DNA of 64,000 nucleotides from Synanceia verrucosa (GCA_029721515.1 CM056567.1:830507-894506); one strand, 5' to 3'; counted from the stretch's first letter, positions 11,159 to 23,959 are shown. Numbers and translations are program-made. Notes: generated from the sequence alone by a model not told the origin.

Positions 11159-13209
11159 CTCCTCCTCTTCCTCTCTTTCTCGGTAGAAAAGTCGTGACGT
11201 AACAACAGAGTGAAAACCTGAAGAGGAAGTGGGTCATGTTGAAGAGCTCAGCTTTCCTCTACTTCCTCATTAAAGGTCCACTTCCTGTCCTCCACTTCCT
11301 GTTGGAGCTTTCGAGCGTTTCATTCGGACTTCACGCTAGAACAGATCACCTGCTCCAAGGTGTCTGAAAGCAAAATAAAAGCAGAAGAAAGGCTACTGAT
11401 GAGTCATGCTGTTCATATTTAATGAGCATTCAAATATTAAAGGTTTCTTCTTTATAGACACCACCGTTCAAACCATCATGAACTAATATCAGCCGATAAT
11501 GACGGACGTTGATCTGATCAAAGTGGTGATAAACTGCAGCTAAGTGAACAGGAAGTTTTCAAGTTTGAGTCTAAAAAATGATTTGATGAGTCACCAGTTA
11601 AAAGCTGTCACAAAGCAAACTGAACCTGAACTTTTCTAGTAAAGGTAATAAGATCAAGACGCATGGAGAAGCTACCGCTAACAGGAAGTCGTCCTCTGTC
11701 AGGTTTTTCACGCCGTGTGTTTGTAGCGTCTGAATTTTACATGAACGCTAAACAAGCTCTGCATAATCCATGAAACGCTCACATGCATATTTTACATGAG
11801 AGCAACAGTCGGACATGCTGGGAGGTCCTGTCCTCAGTCACATGACCAGCTCGTCCCGTTCAGGAAGAGGACAACTGATCTAATACCGATACTGATTTAC
11901 TGCTGTGTTTACAGCTTAGTCAGTGATGTCATCGTCTAAAGAGGAAATGAAAAGGAGTGGAAGCTTCCTTCTGCTCATTCTCTGATTAGTTCTGAACGAA
12001 CGTGATGCTTTTATACTGAAGGTCAAGACAGGAAGAGTGGGGTTGAAGCGAGGAGCTCGGAGGATCAGTGGTGAGAAAACGCTGCCTCGTCATCTGGGAT
12101 ACAGAGGCCTACTCTCTTCTTAAAGCTACCAGCGAATAGTTAAGAAGTTTTGATCAGAGACTTTAGATTGATATTAATTGATTAAGAAAAATCAGCTCTA
12201 ATTTGAAATATTATCAAATCAAAAGCCTTTATTGTCGTTATATGACGGTGCATACAACGACACGTGGTGCTCAGTGAAATGTACAAAAGCTATAAGAGAA
12301 AAGACACTGGTTACTATTTACTCTTAAGACATTCCCATGGAGACTTAAAGGGATAGGTCAGGATTTTGGACAAAGGGCGTCATCATTCAGTGATTCTCAC
12401 TGCAGAGTGAGCTAACGCAAGTCAATGGTTCTAGTCTATTCTGCCATTAAAAACAGTCTAACCCACTCCACAGTAAATCAGTGATAACACCAGACTGTGG
12501 ATGTAAATGTCTGTGTTTATAGAAGCATTTTAGACATAAAACGAACCTTATTAGTAATAATGAATGGAAATGAACCTGAACTACCCCTTTAAAATCTCTT
12601 TTTAGAGGGACACAGTTTGACATCAAAGCAGCAGACTTTAAGCAGACCTGCTGGATTAAGATCTGGATCAGGTCTACTGGTTCAGTCCTCCTCGCTCTGC
12701 AGGTCTGAAGAGGACAAACAAACAGAGACACTGAGATCTTGTCTTGTCTCCAGAGAGATCGTCTCTGCAGACGACAGGAATGTGATAAAAAGCTTCAGTG
12801 AGACCTGAATGGAGACCAGATCGGTCCAGATCCAGGTCCCTGTCCTCATGACTGTTTACTGCAGAGTCTTAATTCCTTTTGATTCCTCTGTTAACAATGC
12901 TGGGTCTGGACTCTGGACCCCTGTCTCCTTAGACCCCTGGACCTGGACCACGTAGACCGGTTCTGCTGAAACATCTTTAATTGAAAGCCAGGCGAGGAAG
13001 AATCTTCCTGCTAATCACGTTTAATTAGAGCAGAAGCAGAATGAAATATTCATAAAGAGCAGAATGTTTTGGCTGATTGAGGCTTTTAATCTGGCGGGGC
13101 TGCGTTCTGGCTGACAGGAAGCTCAGCAGATGTCTTATTAACTGCCACACATCCCAACTCAGCTGCAGCTGTGTTTGTCTTCATGCTGCTGCCAACATCT
13201 GCATCTGCA
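9484..13209. other. Putative intron 1, mostly unique sequence
   Basis: Holds GGTCCAGACC-type short repeats (9650-9835), (TAA)n at about 10480-10505, a CCT/CTT run near 11115-11180 and a LINE-tail-like fragment near 12217-12310. No exon recognised. Confidence 0.4.
12217..12310 (-). mobile_element. LINE 3'-end-like fragment
   Basis: The motif CCTTTATTGTCGTTATATGA, followed by a CATACAACGACAC stretch and AGTGAAATGTAC, resembles the antisense 3' end of fish non-LTR elements (TTTATTGTCATT..ACAACGAAAT). Recognised by memory of the motif only. A second, similar fragment lies at about 40297-40345. Confidence 0.35.
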
Positions 13210-13330
13210 CTGGTCGGTCCTCTGGAGACCCTGAATGGGGACCAGACTGGTCGGTCCTCTGGAGACCCTGAATGGGGACCAGACTGGTCGGTCCTCTGGA
13301 GACCCTGAATGGGGACCAGACTGGTCGGTC
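13210..13330. repeat. 37-bp direct repeat, three full copies
   Basis: Three identical 37-bp units start at 13210, 13247 and 13284 (begin CTGGTCGGTCCTCTGGAGAC, end GGGGACCAGA), followed by a partial fourth. The identity suggests a recent duplication. Confidence 0.95.
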
Positions 13331-14450
13331 GTGTTGGTCTGTCGAGTCAGCAGAAAATTGAATTCTTTTGATCAGATGTTGTTTCAGTTGGGGTATTTTA
13401 TTATTATATTATTTGATTGATTAATCAGTTGTTTGGTTTATAGAAGTCACAGGAAACAGGAAATAATTTTAGTTTTTGCCTGAAAGTGGTCAGCTCAGGG
13501 AAGGTCAGAGGTCAGGAGTGGTCTCAGCCCTTCAGAATAAGAGCTCTGATGTGTGTGTTGAACCTCATTTATTGTGTTGTGGAGGACAGCCGGTCCACTT
13601 CCTGCCGTGGTGTGAAAGTTTGTTACTTCCCTCTGCTGTAAATAAAACAGAATAGTCTGTTCTGAAGGCTCTATCGAGTTATTGATCGATATTCAAAGAG
13701 TTTTTATTCACAGTATTGATTTTCAGTTAAAGGGAAGATCAAACTTTTTTTTCACTGCATTTCTATGAGACTCTACCTGCAGCTGATTGATTGATTGATT
13801 GATAACATGTTGTCCATCATGAACTCATCAGAGCTGTTCATACTATCAAGGACATGAAGGACTAATATTTTTCATGAATAGTCAAATATCTTCAGCTCCA
13901 GGAACAGACTGATTTATCGTCTTTAGGTGAGATTAATGCTGTCCACTCGATGTTTAATTGTTTGATTATTTGATGACTTTTTGTAAATTATGTTTCTATG
14001 AAATGATTCTAGAAACTAGAGTTCAATAATTGATAAAGATTGTTTTCTGTGATTTTCCCTGTCTTCTCTCTTTATTATCATGATATTAGGACGGACATTT
14101 CTCTACATTTTCTGATCCATCGGCTGTATTTCATTTGCAGATTATTAGATTATCCCAGTAGATTCATTTTCTGTTGATCCACTGATTGATTGATTGATTG
14201 ATTTCAGCTCCAGTTTAGGTGATTATTGATTTATTAAGTGTTTCTGACTCATGATGCTGTGACCTTGTGGAGGTTCAGAGGTCAGACTGCGGCCTTGTTT
14301 GTTTGTTTGTCTGGTATAAATAAAGTTATTCCACAGAATCAAAATAATCTTCTCTGACTTTAAGAAGCGTTCAGGTCGACAGCCTGAGTTTGTTTCAACA
14401 CGTTTCAGGAATGCAGGAAAATCACATTCAGCTTAAAACCCATTAAGATG

Positions 14451-14453
<3 letters not shown>
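13331..14453. other. Noncoding AT-rich interval
   Basis: Short (TTGA)n tracts near 13784 and 14186. Nothing else recognised. Confidence 0.4.
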
Positions 14454-14485
<32 letters not shown>

Positions 14486-14676
14486 TGTGTGCGTGTGTGT
14501 GTGTGTGTGTGTGTCTACGTGTGTGTGTGTGTGTGCGTGTCTACGTGTGTGTGTGTGTGTGTGTGTACCTGTGTACGTGTGTGTGTGTGTGTGTACGTGT
14601 GTGCGTGTGTGTGTGTGTGTCTACGTGTGTGTGTGTGTGTGCGTGTCTACGTGTGTGTGTGTGTGTGTGTGTGTCT

Positions 14677-14714
<38 letters not shown>

Positions 14715-14788
14715 CTACGTGTGTGTGTGTGTGTCTGTGTGTGTCTACGTGTGTGTGTGTGTGTGTCTGTGTGTGTCTACGTGTGTCT

Positions 14789-14826
<38 letters not shown>

Positions 14827-14856
14827 CTAAGTGTGTGTGTGTGTGTGTGTGTGTCT

Positions 14857-14892
<36 letters not shown>

Positions 14893-14924
14893 CTACGTGT
14901 GTGTGTGTGTGTCTGTGTGTGTCT

Positions 14925-14965
<41 letters not shown>

Positions 14966-14966
14966 T

Positions 14967-15002
<36 letters not shown>

Positions 15003-15180
15003 CTACGTGTGTGTGCGTCTGTGTGTGTCTACGTGTGTGTGTGTGTGTCTGTGTGTGTCTACGTGTGTGTGTGTGTGTGTCTGTGAGTGTCTACGTGTGT
15101 GTGTGTGTGTCTGTGTGTGTCTACGTGTGTGTGTGTGTGTGTCTGTGTGTGTCTACGTGTGTGTGTGTGTGTGTGTGTCT

Positions 15181-15222
<42 letters not shown>

Positions 15223-15224
15223 CT

Positions 15225-15265
<41 letters not shown>

Positions 15266-15347
15266 TACGTGTGTGTGTGTGTGTGCGTCTGTGTGTGTCT
15301 ACGTGTGTGTGTGTGTGTGTGTGCGTGTCTACGTGTGTGTGTGTGTT
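14454..15347. repeat. Giant (GT)n array with TCTACG interruptions
   Basis: Almost 0.9 kb of GT repeats on the + strand, broken at irregular intervals by GTGTCTACGTGTG, GTGTGCGTG and TGTCTGTG steps. Long Cys/Val open frames in all three + frames are artefacts. Alternating purine-pyrimidine favours Z-DNA. Confidence 0.97.
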
Positions 15348-15478
15348 CCCTCCTTGCTTGTTATTCCTTGGGGCTTCCTCTCGATTCTTTTTTTTGTTTT
15401 ATCGTGTCTTTATCCGTCTCATCCTGTTGTCTCATTCATACATTCACTGAGTACAAAAGACACACAGGAAGTCTGTCT

Positions 15479-15480
<2 letters not shown>

Positions 15481-15518
<38 letters not shown>
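15481..15518. repeat. (CA)n microsatellite
   Basis: About 19 CA dinucleotides, 130 bp after the large GT array and of opposite strand sense. Confidence 0.95.
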
Positions 15519-15519
<1 letters not shown>

Positions 15520-16138
15520 AATAATGGTGGATTAGCTCTAATCGTGTTAATAAGCTTCAGATTTACCTGTTTTCTTTTTAGTTTTTTCCTGTTTGTTTTC
15601 TCTTAATGAGCTCCTTAGTAACACTCTGAGCTGATTCTTCCTCTCATCATTCATAAAATCCAGGTATTTGTGTTCATGTGAAAATCAACACAAATTAGCT
15701 CGTCCGTGTGGGAATTATTTACCTGACCTGAAGCAACGCTTCAAAGCTCTTTCCTAAACCTAATTTTGTAAACTAGCAGAAAGTGAGCAGCTCAGTAATC
15801 TGAAAGCTGGAAGTTACAAATAAACAAACATTGACTTGTAAACAAAAGAGTGCTGGGAGTGACATAAAGCCAACAGAGACAGGACCCATTCAAATGTGTT
15901 AGTTTTTAGTCTTTCCTAACCCTAACCAAGTGTTACATGATGAGTGGGGATGTTTCTGCAGAACTCCATTCAACTTTTCAGTCAGTTTATCAGGATGTTA
16001 TTTTTTTTTTTATCATGGTTGTTAAACTGCTGGTTATAATGGAGCAGCGATCTATAAACGACCTTGAGAGCAGCTTGTCAGAATTATATGACCTTCAGAT
16101 CCATTTAGTTTTTATATCAGGTTGGTGCGTCTTTGTGT
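15519..16138. other. Unique noncoding sequence
   Basis: No gene or repeat recognised; one short T run near 15992. Confidence 0.4.
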
Positions 16139-16626
16139 AGGTTAGCGCAGGTTAGCATAGGTTAGCGCAGGTTAGCGCAGGTTAGCATAGGATAGTGCAG
16201 GTTAGCATAGGTTAGCGCAGGTTAGCATAGGTTAGTGCAGGTTAGCATAGGTTAGCACAGGTTAGCATAGGATAGCGCAGGTTAGCATAGGATAGTGCAG
16301 GTTAGCATAGGTTAGCGCAGGTTAGCATAGGTTAGTGCAGGTTAGCATAGGTTAGCATAGGTTAGTGCAGGTTAGCATAGGTTAGCATAGGATAGTGCAG
16401 GTTAGCATAGGATAGTGCAGGTTAGCATAGGTTAGCGCAAGTTAGCATAGGTTAGCATAAGTTAGTGCAGGTTAGCATAGGTTAGTGCAGGTTAGCATAG
16501 GTTAGCATAGGTTAGTGCAGGTTAGCATAGGTTAGCATAGGTTAGCGTAGGTTAGTGCAGATTAGCATAGGTTAGCATAGGATAGTGCAGGTTAGCATAG
16601 ATTAGTGCAGGTTAGCACATGTTAGC
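16139..16626. repeat. 10-bp GTTAGCATAG/GTTAGCGCAG array, 48 copies in perfect register
   Basis: From 16141 to 16620 the sequence divides into 48 decamers with no indel. The variants are substitutions only: GTTAGCATAG, GTTAGCGCAG, GTTAGTGCAG, GATAGTGCAG and GTTAGCATAA. Confidence 0.97.
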
Positions 16627-19600
16627 AGCTAATAGCAGTGGTTCTTAGAGCTGGAGAGCTTGCTTGTTCAAAGGAAGAAGAGTTTGATTGACAGGTGGTT
16701 CATCCAATCAGTTTCTAGTCTCAGACCGGCTCAGATGCATCGACAGTCTGTCTGGTTTATGTAAATTTTGCTTCAGAGGCGCTGAACTTCTGCACTGAGG
16801 CTGATCTCAGAACATTTTAAGACTCAGGAAGAAAGAGAATGAAAAAAATCCTTCACGTTTAGACGCTTTTGTGTTTCAAAGACTCATTATTTTACTTTTC
16901 TTTGTGTGTTTGGGAGCAGAAAGTGAATGATTTAGAGCTGCGTCTGAGGGTTTAAAAGATGCTACAGTACATCTGACAGCTTTCCTGCAGGAACCACAAG
17001 AAGGCTGCAGAGTGGAACTGCCTCTCGTGCTCCGGATTAGATCCGGTCTGCATGTTTGACTTTTATTTGCATTAAATAAAACAGTGTGACTGGAGAGCAA
17101 ATATTCCTCTGGGTGTACGAGCAGCTGTGCCGTTATAAATGACCAGTCCTGTCGAGTCATTTGACTGATTGAGCCGCTCAAACTTCAGTCTGAAAGTTAC
17201 AAATAAAAACATGTTGGCAGAACTCCATTCAACTTTTCAGTAAATTAACAAGGATTCCATCTTCAGTCTGTAATTCACTTTTCCTCCTGATAAGATTGTT
17301 TATTCAGCGTTCTCTGAAAGCATGACTTCATTTAAGTGTAAAATTAAGAGCAGCTGAGGGTTTTCTGCTTTAATTAGTCCTCCTCACTCGTGTTTCTCCT
17401 GAATAGAATCCTCTAAAAGTTGAATCACTCATAATTAGCGAGGGACAGGAAGTGATCTCCAGAATAAAAGCAGAGCTGGAGCATCTGATTATTTTCCAGC
17501 TGCAAACAAATCACAATCAAATGTGAGTCGACCTGCAGGTTTGCATGAAGCAGAAAAGTGACCCACGCTTCACGTCGCCGTCTCTTTTATTTCCTCCTCG
17601 GCTGCTCGCCGTCTGAAACCTTCCCGCCGCCTCTGAGGCTCTTGTTCGCATCATTTGCTCTAAATCTGCAGGCCGCCGTCACCCATACCTCCTCACTTCT
17701 TTTATTTTATTTCCTGTGACGGCTGCAGCAGAACGACCAGCTTCTGTCCGACAGACAGGAAGTCAGGTGGGAAGAGGAAGTGTAGCGAGCCGGAGAGAGA
17801 GCGCCGCATCAGGACTACAGATAGATAATAGCTTCACCTCCATCATCAGAGTCCTGCTCACACTGATCAACCAAAAAACAGAACTAATCAACAAAAAAAA
17901 TCAGGTCTAATCTAAAACAGCCGATTAGGTGACTAAATTAATTTTTTGCAGATTTATCTTAAATTATTCCGACGAAACACTTAAAACAAGTTAACATTAA
18001 CTTTTAATAAATGTGTTTTATATATTACTATTACTAATAAACTCTATAGATTTGGTCTGGTCTGGTCAACCTGATCATGAGGTCAGAGCTGCCGTCGCAC
18101 CGCAGGGGCTGCTGGGTAACGGCGTGCTGAGATGTCCACAGAAAATGCTAGCATGTTAGCATGGTTGATGCTACATGGTCCACCAGAAGTCTAGTCCTGG
18201 AGAGTCCAGACTGAAACACTTTTTATAACGTCATGTTTTAACAGTGGAGTCAGAAACTCGTCCAGGTCCTGGTCCAGGTCCTGGTCCTGGTCCTGGTGAC
18301 AGTTAAAGTTAATCTAATGGACTGTCTCTTCGTCTCTACTGATGCCACTTTAACAGATCATTTAAGAAGCATGCAGGATTGTAAAAAGTGGATTAAGGAT
18401 GATGTTTTTGAACGGACGCCTCCTCTCTGTGACAGCTGCCAGTCCCAGTGGGATTACCCCGCCAAAATAAAGGTGGTAAAGAGGCGTGAAGGAGTGTTTG
18501 TTCTCAGCTGAATCTTTCCCTCCAGTCTTTTTCAGATCTGAACCTCTGATGTGTGAAACCTGATTTTTCTTCCTTCTGGGATCCTGAACAGGAAATTAGT
18601 GTCGATCTGCCGACTCTTCTAATCTAATAACTCCTCTTTTATGTCTGTTAGTTAGCTTGCAAGTTATATTTGGTTTTCTGCATGCTGACTGTATTATAAT
18701 AATAATAATAATAATAATACTAGAGCTGAGAAACTGAAAACAAACGTCAGCGTCACACTTGATAATGAATATAATAATATCTCTTAATATAAACCTTACA
18801 ATATAGCTTGTAAAATAAAGAGAGTGAAAGATGATGCAGGTGATGTGAAATCTGTTTGGTCTTTGAATGAAGGCAGGATGGTGATGAAGTTATTTGTGGA
18901 GCTCGTCAGCTGATCACTTTCACAACGTCTCACCAGATAAACTTCAGACGTTTTTAAACCTCGAGTTGTCCGAAGAGTCCAAACGTTCGGCACCTCAGGC
19001 CTGAATCCTGAGCGACGCTCTGGTTTGATTCTTCATGTTCTGGACTTCAAAGAGCTTCTGAGGTGTCTCCTCACACAGCAGGAATAAAAAAAAACATCAG
19101 ACAGCTCAGACGTCTCGTCCTCTGTCTTCTGAAGACTAGAGCTGGGTACCGAACTTTGATACTTTCATAACACCAACCGAAAAACTCAGATCCTATCAAA
19201 AAATAAATCATCATTAAAGTGCAAAATTTCACGTGTCTCTGAACCATGCTCTCAGGTGTCCCTATGGACGGGGGGACGTGTCCCCTTCAGATTCACAGAG
19301 ACACTGGTCTGTCCCTCCACTTTCCCAGCATAAAGAGACAAACGTCTCTGGTAAAACAGAGGATTGATGTCACTGCAGCAGCACTGGCAGCCCCGTGTTT
19401 GTTTAGGCTGATGGTGTGTTCAGGTTTTACAGGAATGTGGGAATTTCCAAGCTCCAAATTTAAATCAGAACCCCTGTGAATCTCACCAACCAGACTCAGA
19501 ATTCATGCTATCTGTTACTGACGTAAACAGTAGCTCCATGTCTGTAAGGCTGGAAGACCTGGGAGCACTAAACTTTGAGGTTAAGATGATCAGAGCTCAA

Positions 19601-20522
19601 AGTTCTGACTTCCAGTGAACACACCATAAGACAAACTCTCACTCCCCAGGGTCCTAAAGAGGAACAGATAGCAGCCTGAAAAACTATTCTAGATTATTTG
19701 TCTTTTTAAAATTTCTTTCTGTGACAAATTACTTAATAATTTTGGTGATTTCTTTTGAAAATATAAATATGTACAGTATATATAACAAACATATTCTGAT
19801 TCTCCATCTCCTCTGCTTTTCAGAATCCTAAACTCCAGGATTTAATCATTCAGTCATAATCAATCAATCAATCAATAATCAGGATCTTTTCTTCCTGGAT
19901 TTGGACATTTCGCCCTCTCTGATTGGCTGTCCTGTGAAGCTGCTTGTGATTGGACGATCTTGGATTCAGGGTAAGAAGCTGCAGGCGTTTTGCATTCTGT
20001 TGGCTTTGTCTTAAATTAAGGATGGAAATAAGGTGTTTTATTGGCTTTTATTTACAAGATAAACAGGCAGTTTGTTTCCACATGTTCACGTTAAAGAGCT
20101 AAACAAATACCCTCAAGTTTTTCACATACAATAAGATTGTTTTCAGCTATAAATTTTAGTTAGTAATTTTTTTATACCTTAAAACCCTTCAGGATAACAC
20201 AGTCCTTTAATTTACCCCACATCTCATGAAAGTATCTGAGCATTTGCTGCATAAAATCCACAACAGACACACCTTAAGATGGTTTAAATGTACTTTAAAT
20301 CAGTGAGTTTTTAAGGGAACTGTGGCTTTTAGACTCAGGTGTTTTAAAGGGTAAAGAAAAAAACAGCTGCTGTGTATTTCTAATATTTCATCAGTAAATC
20401 AGGTTTGAGGCCTCATGAGATGAGAGAAAAGAAAGATAAATGTTAGATAAAGTGGAAAGATAAGAGGAGTTTGTCTCTGATGTTCAGGTTTGTCTCATAA
20501 AGTTTCTGCAAAAAAAAAGCAG
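16627..20522. other. Noncoding interval, mostly unique
   Basis: Contains a moderately CpG-rich patch (about 17565-17800), a GGTCCT/GGTCCA repeat near 18262-18298, (TAA)n at about 18697-18718 and a degenerate interspersed-repeat-like segment near 19140-19250. Open frames here lack domains and splice support. Confidence 0.4.
19140..19250. mobile_element. Degenerate teleost interspersed repeat-like segment
   Basis: The string GAGCTGGGTACCGAACTTTG followed by GATACTTT and, later, AAGTGCAAAATTTCACG resembles a dispersed repeat seen widely in fish genomes. Identified from memory of motifs only; boundaries are uncertain. Confidence 0.3.
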
Positions 20523-21988
20523 GTGTACTCTGTGTACTGTGTGTACTGTGCGTACTCTGTGTACTGTGTGTACTCTGTGTACTGTGCGTACTCTGTGTAC
20601 TGTGCGTACTCTGTGTACTGTGTGTACTCTGTGTACTGTGCGTACTCTGTGTACTGTGCGTACTCTGTGTACTGTGCGTACTCTGTGTACTCTGTGTACT
20701 GTGTGTACTCTGTGTACTGTGCGTACTCTGTGTACTGTGTGTACTCTGTGTACTGTGCGTACTCTGTGTACTGTGCGTACTCTGTGTACTCTGTGTACTC
20801 TGTGTACTGTGTGTACTCTGCGTACTCTGCGTACTGTGTGTACTGTGTGTACTCTGCGTACTGTGTGTACTCTGTGTACTCTGTGTACTGTGTGTACTGT
20901 GCGTACTCTGCGTACTGTGTGTACTCTGTGTAGTGTGTGTACTGTGTGTACTCTGTGTACTGTGTGTACTGTTTGTGTACTGTGTGTACTGTGTGTACTG
21001 TTTGTGTACTGTTTGTGTACTGTGTGTACTCTGTGTACTGTGTGTACTGTTTGTGTACTGTGTGTACTGTGTGTACTGTTTGTGTACTGTTTGTGTACTG
21101 TGTGTACTGTGTGTACTGTGTGTACTGTTTGTGTACTGTTTGTGTACTGTGTGTACTGTGTGTACTCTGTATACTGTGTGTACTGTGTGTACTGTTTGTG
21201 TACTGTTTGTGTACTGTGTGTACTGTGTGTACTCTGTGTACTGTGTGTACTGTTTGTGTACTGTGTGTACTGTTTGTGTACTGTTTGTGTACTGTGTGTA
21301 CTGTGTGTACTCTGTGTACTGTTTGTGTACTGTGTGTACTGTGTGTACTGTTTGTGTACTGTTTGTGTACTGTGTGTACTGTGTGTACTCTGTGTACTGT
21401 TTGTGTACTGTTTGTGTACTGTGTGTACTGTGTGTACTCTGTATACTGTGTGTACTGTGTGTACTCTGTATACTGTGTGTACTGTGTGTACTGTGTGTAC
21501 TGTTTGTGTACTGTTTGTGTACTGTGTGTACTGTGTGTACTCTGTGTACTGTTTGTGTACTGTTTGTGTACTGTGTGTACTGTGTGTACTCTGTATACTG
21601 TGTGTACTGTGTGTACTCTGTATACTGTGTGTACTGTTTGTACTCTGTGTACTGTTTGTGTACTGTTTGTGTACTGTGTGTACTGTGTGTACTGTTTGTG
21701 TACTGTTTGTGTACTGTGTGTACTGTGTGTACTCTGTGTACTGTTTGTGTACTGTTTGTGTACTGTGTGTACTGTGTGTACTCTGTATACTGTGTGTACT
21801 GTGTGTACTCTGTATACTGTGTGTACTGTGTGTACTGTTTGTGTACTGTTTGTGTACTGTGTGTACTGTGTGTACTGTTTGTGTACTGTTTGTGTACTGT
21901 GTGTACTGTGTGTACTCTGTATACTGTGTGTACTGTGTGTACTCTGTATACTGTGTGTACTGTGTGTACTGTGTGTACTGTTTGTGTT
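20523..21988. repeat. 1.47-kb GTGTACTG/GTGTACTCT array with two domains
   Basis: Units of 8-10 bp centred on GTAC. The first 0.4 kb (to about 20935) contains CpG-bearing TGTGCGTACTC units. The rest lacks them and instead carries TGTTTGTGTACTG and CTGTATACTG variants in a loose higher-order pattern. Up to 535-residue frames run on both strands with no gene signal. Confidence 0.97.
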
Positions 21989-22420
21989 GTATTCCCAGAA
22001 TGCCTCGGGGCAATGCAGCGATCCCACAGGAAGCATGGAGGTTAAAGATCTGCTTGAAGTAGAAAAACAGGCGTCTGATAAGATGAGATGAGATAAGCTC
22101 ATGATGTGGTCGTCATGACGACACTGACTAGATAATTAATAATTAGAAGTATCCTCTGAAGTTTAACGCCTCATATATTTATCTATGAATATCAGTTTTT
22201 ATTTATGGTTTTCATTTTAAATATCTGCTTGTAAAACAAGTATTAAAATCTAAAATTTAATATGAGTGAGTTTAGAGCTATGACAGCAGTATGGTTTTAT
22301 ATTTGTGTGTAGCGCTGCGTGAAATAATTAAAACGTGTGTGTGTGTGTGTGTGGGGGAGTTTTCTGTCTTTGTGAGGACCAGTTTGAATTTTAATCCTGG
22401 AAATAAACCCCTCATAGTAT

Positions 22421-22695
22421 CCCTTAGAATATGCCTTAAGTTAATCTAAACTTCCTTATAACCCTTATAATTTACCTTACAATAATTTCATATACCTTAA
22501 TAAAAACCTGTTAATATACCTTAAATTAAATCTTGTAAAATGCCTTATATTACACCTTACAGTAAACTTTAATATAAACCACCAGAATACTCCTCATAGT
22601 ACACCTTATTTCATACTTTATTTAACTGTCTTCAGCTTTTGTACACCTGATCGTATACCTCATAATAACCCTTATAATAACCCTTACATTCAGTC
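22421..22695. repeat. Degenerate CCTTATAATA-type tandem repeat
   Basis: Many imperfect copies of a 12-20 bp unit built from ACCTTA, CCCTTATAATA and ATACCTTAA. It looks like an old decayed minisatellite. Confidence 0.6.
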
Positions 22696-23203
22696 CCTCT
22701 CCAGGTATTAGCCACATCCAGAGGTTAATGGACAGTGAGAATGAGCAGAGTTAAAGCATCTTTAAATGTCTCTGTTGATTCTCTGCACCGTGCTGGACTT
22801 TAATATTAATGTCAGTCGCAGTGAAGAAATTGGTGTGACAGATTTCTGGGTGTTTGATGACTCTCTGAAGCCTGAGCAGCGTTTGGTGTTTTTAGCCTGG
22901 CAGGACGGAAAAGAGATTTAAAGCAGAGGCGGTTTATTATCAGAAGAAGAAGAAGAAGAAGCCTCACTTCCTGTCCTCACATGCTCCTGAGAGCTTCACC
23001 TTATTAACACTTTATTATTCAGAACAATTAACATTTTTATCCTGCAGCTAAAACAAACACAGTCAGTGTTTTTGAGGCTGAACTCAGATCAGGTAGTTTT
23101 GTTCGAAAGTATTTAAATGTGTTTAAACTGGTTCTGCTTCAGATTAAATTTAGATTTACTGAGTCAGAGGGAAAGAACTGCTGATAGACACCAACAATAC
23201 TGA

Positions 23204-23283
23204 TGGTGCTAGTGGTGGTTCTGGTGGTGCAGGTGTTGGTGGTCTTGGTGGTCTTGGTGGGACAGTTGGTGTTGGTGGTGTCT
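23204..23283. repeat. GGTGGTCTTGGT-rich low-complexity repeat
   Basis: Short imperfect array of GGTGGT, GGTCTT and GTTGGT triplets. Confidence 0.7.
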
Positions 23284-23556
23284 GCCCTCTCAGTCAGGGA
23301 TTAAAACCAGCAGATTATCTGATTATCTGATCTGAGTCCTGCTGCTCTGAAGCTCTGCAGCAGATTTATTACTGCATTGGCCAAAAACACAACAGTCCAC
23401 TAGAGACCTGCAGAGACCAGAGTCCACTAGAATCTTCTAAACCTTCCTTGGTTTCTGGGATGAACACTTTACAGGGCTGGTCATCATAGGGATTGACAGG
23501 TAGTTAGTGCTCTCACCGAATAGAACATCTACAATGGAACATAAACAGTACCTGAT

Positions 23557-23923
23557 CCATCCATCCTTCCATCCATCCATCTTCTCCCTCTTCTCCTCTC
23601 ATAGGGTCAGGGGGGCTGGAGTCTATCCCAGCTGTCTTAGGGTGAAAGACAGGGTACACCCTGGACAAGTGTCCAGTTCATCACAGGACACATAGAGACA
23701 GACAACCACTCACACTCACATTCACACCTACGGTCAATTTAAATTAACCAATTAACCTAATCCCCATGCATGTTTTTGGATGGTGGGAGGAAGCCGGAGT
23801 ACCTGGAGAAAACCCACACAGACATGAGGAGAACATGTAAACTCCACACAGAAAGGCGCCGGGATTCGAACCCAGTACCTTCTTATTGTGAGGCGACAGT
23901 GCTAACCACTACACCACCGTGCC
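23557..23923 (-). mobile_element. tRNA-derived SINE with perfect 12-bp target-site duplications
   Basis: On the minus strand it begins GGCACGGTGGTGTAGTGGTT (A-box region), has the B-box GGTTCGAATCC, and continues through the conserved core with GGAGTTTACATGTTCTCC and GGTGTACCCTG, ending in a GGATGGATGGAAGGATGG tail. This matches a V-SINE/HE1-like teleost family (name from memory). ACAGTACCTGAT occurs at 23545-23556 and again at 23924-23935, an exact target-site duplication, so the insertion is fairly recent. Confidence 0.88.
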
Positions 23924-23959
23924 ACAGTACCTGATAATCCAAATTATTATTCTATGTTT

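Larger units (their letters stand above)
21989..23544. other. Noncoding interval
   Basis: Has a GT tract (about 22335-22352) next to a GTGAGGACCAGTTTG motif, a degenerate array at 22421-22695 and a GGTGGTCTT-rich patch at 23204-23283. No gene recognised. Confidence 0.4.

Noticed and set aside
14448..15524. Cys/Val-rich frames resembling a cysteine-rich protein
   Set aside because: Pure (GT)n translation.
20484..22102. Open frames of up to 535 residues on both strands (Tyr/Thr/Gln/Ser or Cys/Val/Leu repeats)
   Set aside because: They lie within a GTAC tandem array whose units lack stops in most frames; several frames on both strands are open at once and no flanking gene structure exists.
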